From Halalkalibacter alkaliphilus (GTDB lineage: Bacteria; Bacillota; Bacilli; Bacillales; Bacillaceae_D), in assembly GCF_023555415.1 (NCBI RefSeq), contig NZ_JAKRYL010000012.1, positions 98,502 through 162,501 of the forward strand: a stretch of 64,000 nucleotides of DNA, written 5' to 3'. How positions within the stretch are numbered: the first letter of the stretch is position 1; the number at the start of each line of letters is the position of its first letter. Positions 25,789-34,990 of the stretch are shown one piece after another. The translations under genes and the position numbers were made by a program. The notes beneath the pieces were generated by a model. That model searched no databases. It saw nothing but the letters and a program-made list of their open reading frames with translations, and was not told the DNA's origin.

Positions 25789-27767
25789 TTAAAATCAATG
25801 AAGTATTAGATGGGAAATATAGGATTATTGAGATATTGGGAAAAGGTGGAATGGGGAGTGTTTTCTTAGCTGAAAACATGAAGGTTGGAAACCTTTGGGC
25901 GATCAAGGCGATCGATTTATCATATAACACGGAAGTCAATCTCTTGGCAGAGCCAGAGATGTTGAAGAAGCTAAACCATCCCAACCTGCCTCGTATTGTT
26001 GATATTATTCATGAAGGACAGTATTTATATATCGTTGAAGATTATTTTGAAGGAGAGACGTTACAAGACCTAATTAAAGATTCTGACTGGTGTACAGAGA
26101 GTAATATTATTAAGTGGGCTAAACAACTCTGTGATATCTTAATCTACCTTCACAATATGAATCCAGCCATTATTTACCGTGATATGAAGCCAGGAAATAT
26201 TATCATTGACACGGAAATGAATGCTAGATTAATAGACTTTGGGGTTGCTAGGGAGTACAAGGAAGGACAAAGTACGGATACCACGCTGATTGGAACTAAA
26301 GGGTATGCAGCCCCTGAACAGTACGGTACGAATCAAACGGATGCTCGTACCGATATTTATTCACTCGGTGTGACGTTGTACCATGCTATTACAGGAAAAG
26401 GACCTAATGAACCACCCTATGAGCTTGTACCAGTAAGGCAGTTAAATAAAAACCTTTCAGAAGGCATAGAAACGATATTATTAAAATGTACTCGCAATGA
26501 CCCAGAAGATCGTTATCAATCTGCTGAGGAACTTCTTGATGCGCTTGAGAACATTCATAAACTGAATAAGGCATACAAGCAGAGCCGCTTAAAACGAAAA
26601 CTGATTATTGCTGGAGTGTCTATTGGTATTTTGGGTGGTGCTTTTGCCGTGAATGAGGTCATGTTGCTGCAAGCATCTGAAAAAGCAGAGCAATACCAAG
26701 CGTATCTTGAGGAAGGATTTAATTATTATAATGAGGAAAATTACGACGCAGCTGAAGAAGCATTTTTAAATGCACAAGAGCTTAATGAAACAGGTGAGTT
26801 GTTTTTAAATCAAGCAAAAGTATTTCTTGCGAGAAATGAAAATGAAAGAGTAACGGAATATTTGCAAGCCAAAGTGATAAATGAAGGGATTCTTCAGGAT
26901 AACAATGAAGTCCATTATCTCATGGGAACAGCCTTCTTTAACCTTGGTGATTATGAAAAATCAATTTGGTATTTTAATGAAGCGTTAAAAGACAATACAG
27001 GCAGCTTAGGGAACAATCTAGTAAATGTTTATCGTGATCTTGCCGTAAGTTATGGGAGAGTCAGTGATTACGATAAAGCTGAGGAGATCCTTGCACAACT
27101 AACAGCGGAAAACGATACTGATCATGTTTCTCATTATGTTAAAGGGGAACTAATGATTATCCAACAAAGGTATGATGAGGCCCTTGCTGAGTTGATCAGA
27201 GCGAACCAATTAGAGTCGGGAAATACTAGATTTATGATGAGTCTTGCGAACGTCTATTTACGAATGATCAGACAAGGCAATGCGGAAAATACGGAAGAGT
27301 ATTATCAAAAGGCTATTGAACTGTTAGTGAATACCGAACAATTGGATCCTAATAATATCACTGTTCTGAATTTATCTGGGCAAACTTATTATGATTTTGG
27401 TCTTTATTTAGAAAATAGAAATCAAGATAATCAAGCTCAGGTCATGTTTGAATCAGCGACGGCTTCTTTTAGTAAGTTACTAGATTTAGGAATTAATGAT
27501 ATTAATGTCTTGATTAATCAAGGGATCCTTTATGACAAACTCAATAAAATGCAGCAAGCAGAAGAGTATTATAAAAGGGCACTTGAACAGAATGAAAATC
27601 ACTCACGAGGTAACTTAGTCTATGGTTTATTTTTGTTAAAGAAGCAAGAATACAATCTAGCACATACGCATTTTCAGAAAACAATTGACATTAATGATAA
27701 TCCTGGAGAAGTGAGTGTTGCCCAGGAACGAATAACTGAATTGAGGGAAAAAGGCTGGATTAATTAA
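25785..27767 (+). CDS. Hanks-type Ser/Thr kinase with extracytoplasmic TPRs
   Basis: 660 residues. The kinase domain (about 1-265) has GKGGMGSV, the Lys in WAIKAID, YRDMKPGNI (His of HRD replaced by Tyr), IDFGVA, activation loop TDTTLIGTKGYAAPEQ and DIYSLG. A membrane helix at about 272-292 is followed by tetratricopeptide repeats to the end (EEGFNYYNEENYDAAEEAF and others), predicted outside. There are no PASTA repeats, unlike PrkC. The start overlaps the TELL gene (ATGA), giving translational coupling. It presumably phosphorylates the TELL array and FHA protein, with the PP2C as opponent. Confidence 0.9.
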   Translation: MIKINEVLDGKYRIIEILGKGGMGSVFLAENMKVGNLWAIKAIDLSYNTEVNLLAEPEMLKKLNHPNLPRIVDIIHEGQYLYIVEDYFEGETLQDLIKDSDWCTESNIIKWAKQLCDILIYLHNMNPAIIYRDMKPGNIIIDTEMNARLIDFGVAREYKEGQSTDTTLIGTKGYAAPEQYGTNQTDARTDIYSLGVTLYHAITGKGPNEPPYELVPVRQLNKNLSEGIETILLKCTRNDPEDRYQSAEELLDALENIHKLNKAYKQSRLKRKLIIAGVSIGILGGAFAVNEVMLLQASEKAEQYQAYLEEGFNYYNEENYDAAEEAFLNAQELNETGELFLNQAKVFLARNENERVTEYLQAKVINEGILQDNNEVHYLMGTAFFNLGDYEKSIWYFNEALKDNTGSLGNNLVNVYRDLAVSYGRVSDYDKAEEILAQLTAENDTDHVSHYVKGELMIIQQRYDEALAELIRANQLESGNTRFMMSLANVYLRMIRQGNAENTEEYYQKAIELLVNTEQLDPNNITVLNLSGQTYYDFGLYLENRNQDNQAQVMFESATASFSKLLDLGINDINVLINQGILYDKLNKMQQAEEYYKRALEQNENHSRGNLVYGLFLLKKQEYNLAHTHFQKTIDINDNPGEVSVAQERITELREKGWIN

Positions 27768-27777
27768 AAAGGTAATA

Positions 27778-27816
27778 GACTATTGAATTAAGAAATTCAA
27801 TAGTCCATCTTTTTTC
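27778..27816 (+). terminator. Rho-independent terminator
   Basis: Perfect stem GACTATTGAATT/AATTCAATAGTC, 4-base loop, T-rich tail; closes the kinase operon. Confidence 0.85.
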
Positions 27817-27853
27817 TAATGCTTATTTTAAAGCTCTAAGAAAGGGGAAGTTC

Positions 27854-30292
27854 ATGGGGAGAAGTAGATTAAAGAAATGGATAGTAGTTTGCAGCATTTT
27901 GCTGCTAGCTGCATGTAGGTCGGTGGCTTCAAGTGAAGAGATTCAAGATAAGTTGGCACTAGGGGCAAAGTATTTATTAGAAGAGAATTATGAAGAAGCT
28001 ATTTTGGCTTATGAAGAATTAATTAAAATTGATCAAAATGTAACAGAAGCTTATAAAGGAATCTCGAGGGCGTACGCTCTAAAAGGAGATTTTACCCAAT
28101 CTGAGGATATTTTACATAAAGGAATAGAAGCAGTAGATCAAGATCATGAACTTCGTAATCAATTAGCTGAAGTGTTTAAGGTTCAAGAAAAGTATGAAGA
28201 AGCAAAACAAGTATATATTACTTTAATTGAAACCGATCATGACCGTAGCGCTTATCAAGGTTTAGCCGATCTTTATGTAAAACAAGACGATATAGAAGGG
28301 TTGGTATCTTTTTTTGAAGATGAAGAAAACTTTGGCGGCGACCATGCTGCTCGTTATGTAACGTTGGCAGATATACATATGAATGTAGGAGATGTTGAGC
28401 AAGCTCGTAAATATAGCAAACAAGCGTTAGAATTCAACCCTAATAACAATGAGGTCTTTACTAGCATAGATGCAGCCTATGGCGGTATGTGGTGGGAGCT
28501 TGTGTCTGAAGGGGAGTCTCTCCTTGACAGGAATGATGATCAGCTTGGAAACCTGCTCCGTCTGTATGGATTGTATAAGCTAGAATATTTCGATGAATTG
28601 ATTGAAATTTTCGAAAATGTCGAAGGGATAGAGAACAAGATGGTGCGTAGTATAACTGCTTTGGCTTATCAGTATACGGACCAGCCAGAAAAGGCAAAGG
28701 AAATGATTGAATCGCTTGATCTGGATGAAGGAGATCATCTCCTACTTTTAAATAAGTTAATTGCCTATTATGAAGCTGTTGAAAATGTAGAAAAGGCGAT
28801 TGAAATAGCTGAAGATGTCCTGTTGAAAAAACCACACGTCTATTCTGTTTATTTACACCTTTACGGGCTAACAGGGGATGAGCTGTATTATCAGCAACTA
28901 GTATCCCGTTATCAAATTGATCAGCTGTTACTAGTGGAATTGCCTGTTATAAATCAAGAGTCTATGTCAGCCATTTATCCTGAATGGGAATTACTTGAGA
29001 GTCATGAAATCGATTTTGGCTACAGCACGTATGCAGTAGTTGGATTGAGAAAGGGGAATCATGAGAATCCGATAGAAAACTCGGTAAAGCTCGCAGTGGT
29101 GAAATATGATTATGTAGGAAACCGGTGGGTTCAAGAGTGGGGTTCAAACGAGTTTGAAAGCATTTATTTTAATCAAGAATTCCTTTTTGTGAAAGAAGAG
29201 GAAACAAAGACGCACGCGGTCATGAAAACAAATGGAGATCGCTTTTACTTTGACTTCCGGTATGATCAGGTGACCGTAACAGAGACACCACGGAGTTCGC
29301 TGACATATTCAGAGGCAGAGGAAGTTTTCTTCAAAGTTAATGAGACGGGGGAAGTGGTTGCAGCAGAAGGTGAAGTAATAAGAATCGAAGTTGGCGATTC
29401 CGTTGCTTTTGTTCCTGCTGACCAACATACGAAGACACTGTTTGATAATGGGACGGTTCAATCATTTTATGGAAATACCACTGCAACAAGTCTTTCAGAT
29501 CTGTTTCATTTCAAGTACATTAATACGATTCGTTTCCCGCATGCAGGTATATATTATGTCGTATTAGATGAATCAACTGACATGGCTAGTGCGTTTGAAC
29601 CGACATTTATTATTGAAGTAGGCGATCAAACCAATTTAGAAGGAGAGTGGACCCGTCCAGGGGAGCATACAAGAGGGATTTTAGACATTCATCAGGTAGA
29701 CTCAGAGAGCTTTTCATTTGAATTTCATGTTAGCAATGGGGCAAATGTTGGCTATTTAGATGGGATTGCTCAAATCAATGGGGATCATGCTGTATATGTA
29801 GATCAGGAAGGGTGCCGGATCGACTTTAGCTTGCTGGGGGAATCAATTGATGTTGAATCGAGCCAGGAGTGCTTAATGTATGCAGGGCTAGGTGCTTACT
29901 TTTTTGGGGAGTATTTTAGAAATCCTGTAGAAGCTACAACTAACCTCGTTGAGTTAGGGGTGTTTCCTTCTGAAGAACTAGATGCCCTCTTCATGTCTTT
30001 AGTTGGAGAGGACTACCAGCTATACGTAGAACGAATGCATTTGGTTTATCCAGATGGTGAGAACTTAGACAATTTTAATGCAACGGTCGTTTCTGGTGGG
30101 GTAAGAGGTCTCTTCACTTTGATGGAAGCGATCATCATGTACGATGATGAGGGGCAGTTCTGGTCAGCTGTGCTTGCTGAAGAGGGGGTCATTTATCATA
30201 CAAATGATCTAGCATATCAAGGTCAACTTCCAGAAACGATTAACGAATGGCGAGGACGATTCAGCGATGCGCCAGTTATACATCGAAATTAG
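27854..30292 (+). CDS. TPR lipoprotein, paralogue A
   Basis: 812 residues with lipobox LLAAC. Residues about 25-350 are TPRs beginning KLALGAKYLLEENYEEAIL, nearly the same as in the proteins at 8922 and 30320. The C-terminal 450 residues hold beta-rich domains of unknown type. Segments VAFVPADQHTKTLFDNG and EPTFIIEVGDQ are shared with the next gene. GGAAGTTC lies before the ATG. It probably works outside the membrane as a scaffold or sensor for the neighbouring kinases. Confidence 0.8.
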   Translation: MGRSRLKKWIVVCSILLLAACRSVASSEEIQDKLALGAKYLLEENYEEAILAYEELIKIDQNVTEAYKGISRAYALKGDFTQSEDILHKGIEAVDQDHELRNQLAEVFKVQEKYEEAKQVYITLIETDHDRSAYQGLADLYVKQDDIEGLVSFFEDEENFGGDHAARYVTLADIHMNVGDVEQARKYSKQALEFNPNNNEVFTSIDAAYGGMWWELVSEGESLLDRNDDQLGNLLRLYGLYKLEYFDELIEIFENVEGIENKMVRSITALAYQYTDQPEKAKEMIESLDLDEGDHLLLLNKLIAYYEAVENVEKAIEIAEDVLLKKPHVYSVYLHLYGLTGDELYYQQLVSRYQIDQLLLVELPVINQESMSAIYPEWELLESHEIDFGYSTYAVVGLRKGNHENPIENSVKLAVVKYDYVGNRWVQEWGSNEFESIYFNQEFLFVKEEETKTHAVMKTNGDRFYFDFRYDQVTVTETPRSSLTYSEAEEVFFKVNETGEVVAAEGEVIRIEVGDSVAFVPADQHTKTLFDNGTVQSFYGNTTATSLSDLFHFKYINTIRFPHAGIYYVVLDESTDMASAFEPTFIIEVGDQTNLEGEWTRPGEHTRGILDIHQVDSESFSFEFHVSNGANVGYLDGIAQINGDHAVYVDQEGCRIDFSLLGESIDVESSQECLMYAGLGAYFFGEYFRNPVEATTNLVELGVFPSEELDALFMSLVGEDYQLYVERMHLVYPDGENLDNFNATVVSGGVRGLFTLMEAIIMYDDEGQFWSAVLAEEGVIYHTNDLAYQGQLPETINEWRGRFSDAPVIHRN

Positions 30293-30319
30293 ATACTAGG
30301 TGGAGAGGAATGTGAGTTA

Positions 30320-32665
30320 ATGAAAAGGCTTTGGTACGTTGTAGCGGCCCTTCTTATTTTCATAGGAGGCTGTAGCAAACAAGTATCGAGTGAAATGATT
30401 CAAGAGAAATTAGCACTCGGTACGAAATACTTACTCGAGGAAAACTATGAAGAGGCTTTATTAGTTTATCAAGACATTATTGAGATTGATAAGAAAGTAG
30501 AAGAAGCCTATAAAGGTATTTCGAATATCTTTGTGATACAAGGCAATCCTGCCGAAGCTGAGACCATAATTGAAGAAGGGATCAAGGCGGTAGATGATAA
30601 GAATTCCTTGCGTGTTCATTTAGCTGAAGTGTATGAAGTTCAGGAAAAGAACGAAGAAGCAATTGAATTGTATCAGGAAATTATTGATGAAGACAGTAGG
30701 TATTTACAAGCCTACATAGGTCTTTCTAACCTTTACTATAGCAATGATGACGTGGCAGATATGATTGCTGTGCTAGAAGAAGCTATTAACCAAGATCCTG
30801 AGAATCCAGCTCCTTACCTTTTAGTAGCTGAAGCTTATGAAAGCATAGGAGATAGAGAATCAGCAATTAGCTATATTAAGGATGCTCACAGCTTAGATCC
30901 AAGCTATTATCTAGGTTACGAGATCATAGAACAGCTTTTTAACGGCAATTGGGAAGAGTTAGCAAGATTAGGAGATAGCGTTTTGGCAGAGGGAATGGCA
31001 GCGGGTGCTATTTGGAAGCAAATCGCGAAATTCCATTTGGAACAGTACGAAGAAGTTGTCGCTATTTTTGAGGATGTAGAAGTTGTACAAGGAAATGTAA
31101 AGGCCATTACGCTTACTGCATTAGCAGAATTGAAGCTCGATCACGCTGAAAAAGCAACAGAGCTGCTTGCAGGGTTAAACATAGGTGAAATAGAGGATAT
31201 TACGGTTTTAAAAGATTTAGTTCAATTTTACCAAGAAGCAGAGGAAACAGACTTAGCTGTTGAACTTGCGGAAAAAGCCTTAATAATAGATGAAACTGCG
31301 TACTCGTTTTATTTGTATCTGTTTGAATTAACAGATGATGAAATGTACATTGAGCAGCTTTCAGCGGTAACAAAGGTGGAAAATTTATTATACAAAGAGG
31401 CACCTGAGATTTCCGATCAAGAAGTTTCCACGCTTTACCCTGGCACGGAAGTCCTTGATCAAAAGACCATCTCATTTGGTTTTGTTGACTATACTGTGCT
31501 GGCGCTTGCTGCAACTCAATCTGATGAGTGGTTTATTGATTTAGAGATTGCAATTGTTTCATATGATAGGCGAACTGAGAAGTGGCAGAGGGTATGGGAA
31601 TCCTCACCTTTTGAACTCTACGAAGAGTTTGACAACTACTTATTTGGAGAGTTATTGGTGACAAATCCAAATCCAACAAATGCATTGATTGGATTTGCCT
31701 ATAATTTTGGAGGTTCTAGTGGACATCACCAAATTGAAGTATTGTCTCTCGACTATGCTGGTTTAGGATCGTTGCGTTGGTCAGCGGAAAACTTCAGGGA
31801 TGGAAAGTTTGATATTGAGGATAATGCATTTGTCATTGTTAATCCACAAGGCCAATTTACACTTCAGTTTCAAGGTCAACAATTTACAACTGACCACATC
31901 CCAAGAAGCGAATTAGCACCAGCTGATTCAAAAGAGCTCCTGTTCACTGTTCGCGATTCAGGAAGAGTGATTGCAGCAAACGAGCAAAGAGTAACGGTTA
32001 ATAAAGGAGAAACGATTGCGGTAGTTCCTGCTGACCAAAAAGCAAAAGATCAATTTGATGGCGGAGAATTGGGTCTTTATATTGGGGATGCCTCAACAAT
32101 GAGTTTAGCTCATGTGAACTACTGGTACACGTGGAACAGCGTTACGTTACATGAGCCAGGTTGGTATCACATCGTATTAGAATCAAGAAACTATGATTAT
32201 TCGTTTGGTTCACCTGAGCCTACATTTATTATTGAAGTCATTGATGGAAGCCAAACAAGTAACGGTAGAGCAGAAAGTACATTGTATACTAGTTCACGGC
32301 TAGGGATTAGCTTGGAGCTGCCTAATGATTTCTATAACGATATAATCATTGAAGAGATCAAACGTGAGTCTGGTGGGTATGAGGTAGAATCGGTTGTGTT
32401 TTACTACCTAGATGAAACAGAGCATCAAGATAAAGTCTTCCTCTCAGCCATTGAAAGGTTCACAAGAGAAGCATGGGATGACTATTTCAGTTATGGTTTT
32501 CACAGTTTATTACATGAAGAAAGTAATGGGTTAGTCTATGCAAAGGAAGAGCCTGGAGAAAGTCCATATATTCCATTTGAAAATAGTCAGGAGCAAGATA
32601 CGTATTTTAAGCGGTTTGACCAGCTAGGTGAGGCAATACAGTCAACATTTAAGGTAAACAGATAA
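30320..32665 (+). CDS. TPR lipoprotein, paralogue B
   Basis: 781 residues with lipobox FIGGC, then TPRs (KLALGTKYLLEENYEEALL) and a beta-rich region sharing VVPADQKAKDQFDGG and EPTFIIEVIDG with the preceding protein. The last 130 residues (SRLGISLELPNDFYND and on) differ and resemble a PsbP/DUF1795-type lipoprotein domain. It lies 27 bases after the previous gene, so this is a tandem duplication in one operon followed by divergence at the C-terminus. Confidence 0.8.
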   Translation: MKRLWYVVAALLIFIGGCSKQVSSEMIQEKLALGTKYLLEENYEEALLVYQDIIEIDKKVEEAYKGISNIFVIQGNPAEAETIIEEGIKAVDDKNSLRVHLAEVYEVQEKNEEAIELYQEIIDEDSRYLQAYIGLSNLYYSNDDVADMIAVLEEAINQDPENPAPYLLVAEAYESIGDRESAISYIKDAHSLDPSYYLGYEIIEQLFNGNWEELARLGDSVLAEGMAAGAIWKQIAKFHLEQYEEVVAIFEDVEVVQGNVKAITLTALAELKLDHAEKATELLAGLNIGEIEDITVLKDLVQFYQEAEETDLAVELAEKALIIDETAYSFYLYLFELTDDEMYIEQLSAVTKVENLLYKEAPEISDQEVSTLYPGTEVLDQKTISFGFVDYTVLALAATQSDEWFIDLEIAIVSYDRRTEKWQRVWESSPFELYEEFDNYLFGELLVTNPNPTNALIGFAYNFGGSSGHHQIEVLSLDYAGLGSLRWSAENFRDGKFDIEDNAFVIVNPQGQFTLQFQGQQFTTDHIPRSELAPADSKELLFTVRDSGRVIAANEQRVTVNKGETIAVVPADQKAKDQFDGGELGLYIGDASTMSLAHVNYWYTWNSVTLHEPGWYHIVLESRNYDYSFGSPEPTFIIEVIDGSQTSNGRAESTLYTSSRLGISLELPNDFYNDIIIEEIKRESGGYEVESVVFYYLDETEHQDKVFLSAIERFTREAWDDYFSYGFHSLLHEESNGLVYAKEEPGESPYIPFENSQEQDTYFKRFDQLGEAIQSTFKVNR

Positions 32666-32675
32666 TGAAAACAAC

Positions 32676-32699
32676 TGGGGAGATTCCTTTATCTCCCCA
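32676..32699 (+). terminator. Weak hairpin after TPR lipoproteins
   Basis: Stem TGGGGAGAT/ATCTCCCCA with a 6-base loop but no clear T-run; possibly an attenuator or mRNA end. Confidence 0.45.
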
Positions 32700-32726
32700 A
32701 ATATCTTTCGATAAGGAGTTAGATGT

Positions 32727-33119
32727 ATGAAAAAAGGAACTTTACTCATCTTTTCTATGAGTCTAGTTATGGTTTTGTTAACGGCTTGTGGAGGACAAGA
32801 GAAGGAAGTAAAAAGTGTATTTGGAGATTTAATTGATTCCATTAATAAAAAGGATGCTCAACTGTATATAAGTAGTTTTCATGAAGATTCTATGATGCTC
32901 GAGTTGGTTGATGTTGAGTTTATGCAAGAACAGTTTGACCAAAGCGATGATGTTCGTATTTCAATTAAGAGTGTAGAAATAGCAGAGCTTACAGAGGAAG
33001 AAGCGATACTTGATTACGTGATTGAAGTGAGGGAAGATTCACAGGTAAATGAGGAAACAGGAAGCTTCCTCTTATTGAACACAGATCAAGGATGGAAGAT
33101 TATCGACGAAATGTATTAG
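32727..33119 (+). CDS. Small lipoprotein (DUF4878/NTF2-like)
   Basis: 130 residues with lipobox LLTACG. The opening helix VFGDLIDSINKKDAQLYISSF and the ending LLLNTDQGWKIIDEMY are typical of NTF2-like/DUF4878 lipoproteins. It is similar in plan to the protein at 7341. AAGGAG seven bases upstream sets the start. It lies in the lipoprotein cluster near the kinases; function unknown. Confidence 0.75.
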   Translation: MKKGTLLIFSMSLVMVLLTACGGQEKEVKSVFGDLIDSINKKDAQLYISSFHEDSMMLELVDVEFMQEQFDQSDDVRISIKSVEIAELTEEEAILDYVIEVREDSQVNEETGSFLLLNTDQGWKIIDEMY

Positions 33120-33166
33120 TCTTCTTTACATTGGCAATTGGATTTGGTTAAAGAAAGGAGAGAGAA

Positions 33167-33916
33167 ATGTATAAGCAGTGGATTATGATCGTTATAGCAG
33201 CATTTATATTAGGAGCTTGCTCTCCGATGCAAACAGTGAAAGAGGCAATCCTTGGACCAGAACCAAAAGAAGCTACAACTGATGGCAGCCTATTGGATGC
33301 TGAACCTGATGAAGGAAATGAAGTAGATGAGGAAACGGAACGGCAGAGCAGTAGTGACTCAAGCGAAATAGACGGCAACGGAGAAGCAGAAACGGAGTCA
33401 ATAAGCAGTAGTGGTTCATATATCGATGCAAGTGTTTTTGCAAATCAGGAAAGCAATACATCAGGAGCAAGTGGATCAAATGGAGGAACTAGGGAAGAAA
33501 CAGGCAGTCGTCCTGCTAGTGAGGATGCAGGAGCCAATGTAGATGTGATTGCTCAAGAGGAAGAACTCAAAGATAAGATCTACCGGGCTGTAGAACGATA
33601 TGAATACGGGTTAATCGAAGCGATTAATAGCGGAAACTTCCAAAGGGTAGCCCCGGCTATTACACCAAATAGTCCATTATACCATGATCAAATTGGACTG
33701 GTGGAACGGCTGTATGAAAGAGGAATAACAGAAAAGCTCCATCAATTTACCATTCAGCATTATGAGCTTAATAGTCATGCAAACGAGCACCGCGTCGTTG
33801 TAGATGTGACAGTGGAAATCATTCAGAAAGATCAATCAAGTGTTATTAATGATTATACTTGGACGTATACCATTGAAGAAAGACATGGTGAAATGACGCT
33901 AAGCAACCTTGAATAG
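33167..33916 (+). CDS. Lipoprotein with TcaA-like NTF2 domain
   Basis: 249 residues. Lipobox LGACS, then a long Ser/Glu/Asn-rich linker (about 35-130) and a C-terminal domain, YEYGLIEAINSGNFQRVAPAI to MTLSNLE. That domain resembles the NTF2-like C-terminal domain of TcaA-type envelope proteins. The linker suits a protein reaching through the wall. AGGAGAG precedes the ATG. Confidence 0.7.
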   Translation: MYKQWIMIVIAAFILGACSPMQTVKEAILGPEPKEATTDGSLLDAEPDEGNEVDEETERQSSSDSSEIDGNGEAETESISSSGSYIDASVFANQESNTSGASGSNGGTREETGSRPASEDAGANVDVIAQEEELKDKIYRAVERYEYGLIEAINSGNFQRVAPAITPNSPLYHDQIGLVERLYERGITEKLHQFTIQHYELNSHANEHRVVVDVTVEIIQKDQSSVINDYTWTYTIEERHGEMTLSNLE

Positions 33917-34217
33917 AGGTGGATAATATATCCAGTTAGGGTTAGAAAATTGATCATAAATGTGTCATTCATCATAAGGATAAGGTAGGAATAAAGTATG
34001 AGTGATTTCGAGTCGGAATTACATAATCTTAGTAAAAATTACAAAAAGTGCATAGATTTTATTGTTTTCATAGGTTCATAATGGTAAAATTGAAAACTGT
34101 AAGCATTGCTAAATAGTAGTATTACAGCAATATATACCCATTTTATGTAACTTTATACTTCAATAGAGTTTTAATTAGCTTACAAATGTCAACTAAAGGA
34201 AAAAAGGAGGGGGAAAT
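33917..34217. other. Intergenic region, AT-rich
   Basis: No established gene. A 27-codon frame at 33998-34081 (starting MSDFESELHNLSK) has only a weak AGGTAGGA before it and is doubtful. The stretch near 34050-34210 probably holds the promoter for the DUF4282 gene. Confidence 0.4.
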
Positions 34218-34514
34218 ATGAATCAATATTTAAACTTTGACAAAATGATTACTCCAGCAATTATTAAAATTATTTTTTGGATTGGGGTAGCGGTATCCGT
34301 TATTACTGGCTTAATCATGATCATCTCAGGTGCTGCTAGTCCTTGGGGTGGTGGACTTCAAGTTATTTCTGGATTGTTTGTTATGTTTTTAGGTCCACTT
34401 GTTACAAGAATCTATTGTGAACTTTTGATTTTATTCTTTAAGATGCAACAGTCACTTAATGAAATTAGTTCAAAATTAGATGTGGAAGAAGAAGAATATC
34501 GCGCTAATGCATAA
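34218..34514 (+). CDS. DUF4282 family membrane protein
   Basis: 98 residues with two membrane helices (IIKIIFWIGVAVSVITGLIM and a second after the Gly-rich turn) and VTRIYCELLILFFKMQQSLNEI, the DUF4282 signature. AAAGGAGGGGG precedes the start. Unknown function; monocistronic with its own terminator. Confidence 0.85.
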   Translation: MNQYLNFDKMITPAIIKIIFWIGVAVSVITGLIMIISGAASPWGGGLQVISGLFVMFLGPLVTRIYCELLILFFKMQQSLNEISSKLDVEEEEYRANA

Positions 34515-34525
34515 TGAATTAAATG

Positions 34526-34552
34526 AAGACCTGAACTTTCCGTTTAGGTCTT
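34526..34552 (+). terminator. Terminator after DUF4282 gene
   Basis: Stem AAGACCTGAA/TTTAGGTCTT with T-run. Confidence 0.75.
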
Positions 34553-34600
34553 TTCACATTTTATGTAAGATGTGTCTCGGTTAGGGGAAGGATTTCATCT

Positions 34601-34855
34601 TTAGTTAAGTTTCTCAAAGAAAACATACAATCCTAGAATGAGGAAAGCGACAATTGAAATAATAAGTGGCTTATGGTCCTTCTTTAGAGGCTTCACTTTT
34701 GACTTTGCCTGAGAAATGCCTTCTGTTTCGGGATTAGATCGTGTAATCTCTGAATCGTCTAAGAGGGTAGTAGAGCCTTCTTCCTTTAATAACACTGTTT
34801 CATTCGAGAGCAGTTCTGTTTCGTTTGATAGATCGTTTTTTGCTTTTTTATTCAC
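34601..34855 (-). CDS. Tail-anchored small protein with TELL-type motifs
   Basis: 84 residues. The N-terminal half carries NETELL, NETVLL and STTLL in quick succession, followed by a basic segment (KSKVKPLKKDHK). A C-terminal membrane helix (IISIVAFLILGLYVFF) follows, so the motifs should face the cytoplasm. It uses the same motif code as the 25102 protein and is divergent from the kinase at 34991. The GTG at 34855 has GGAG at eight bases. I infer that it is a substrate of that kinase or an FHA ligand. Confidence 0.65.
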   Translation of the reverse strand: MNKKAKNDLSNETELLSNETVLLKEEGSTTLLDDSEITRSNPETEGISQAKSKVKPLKKDHKPLIISIVAFLILGLYVFFEKLN

Positions 34856-34990
34856 GTCTTCCACTCCTTTTTAAACACCCCTTGGGATTTACAATACTGT
34901 TTACTAACTTACCATAAGATCATGTAAGAAATAAATGGCTATCAATATGATTTTTATCTAAATGAGATAAAAAGAGAAAGGAGAGATAGT

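Noticed and set aside
33998..34081. 27-residue peptide MSDFESELHNL
   Set aside because: Weak ribosome binding site, no membrane or signal pattern, no context; noted only within the intergenic entry.
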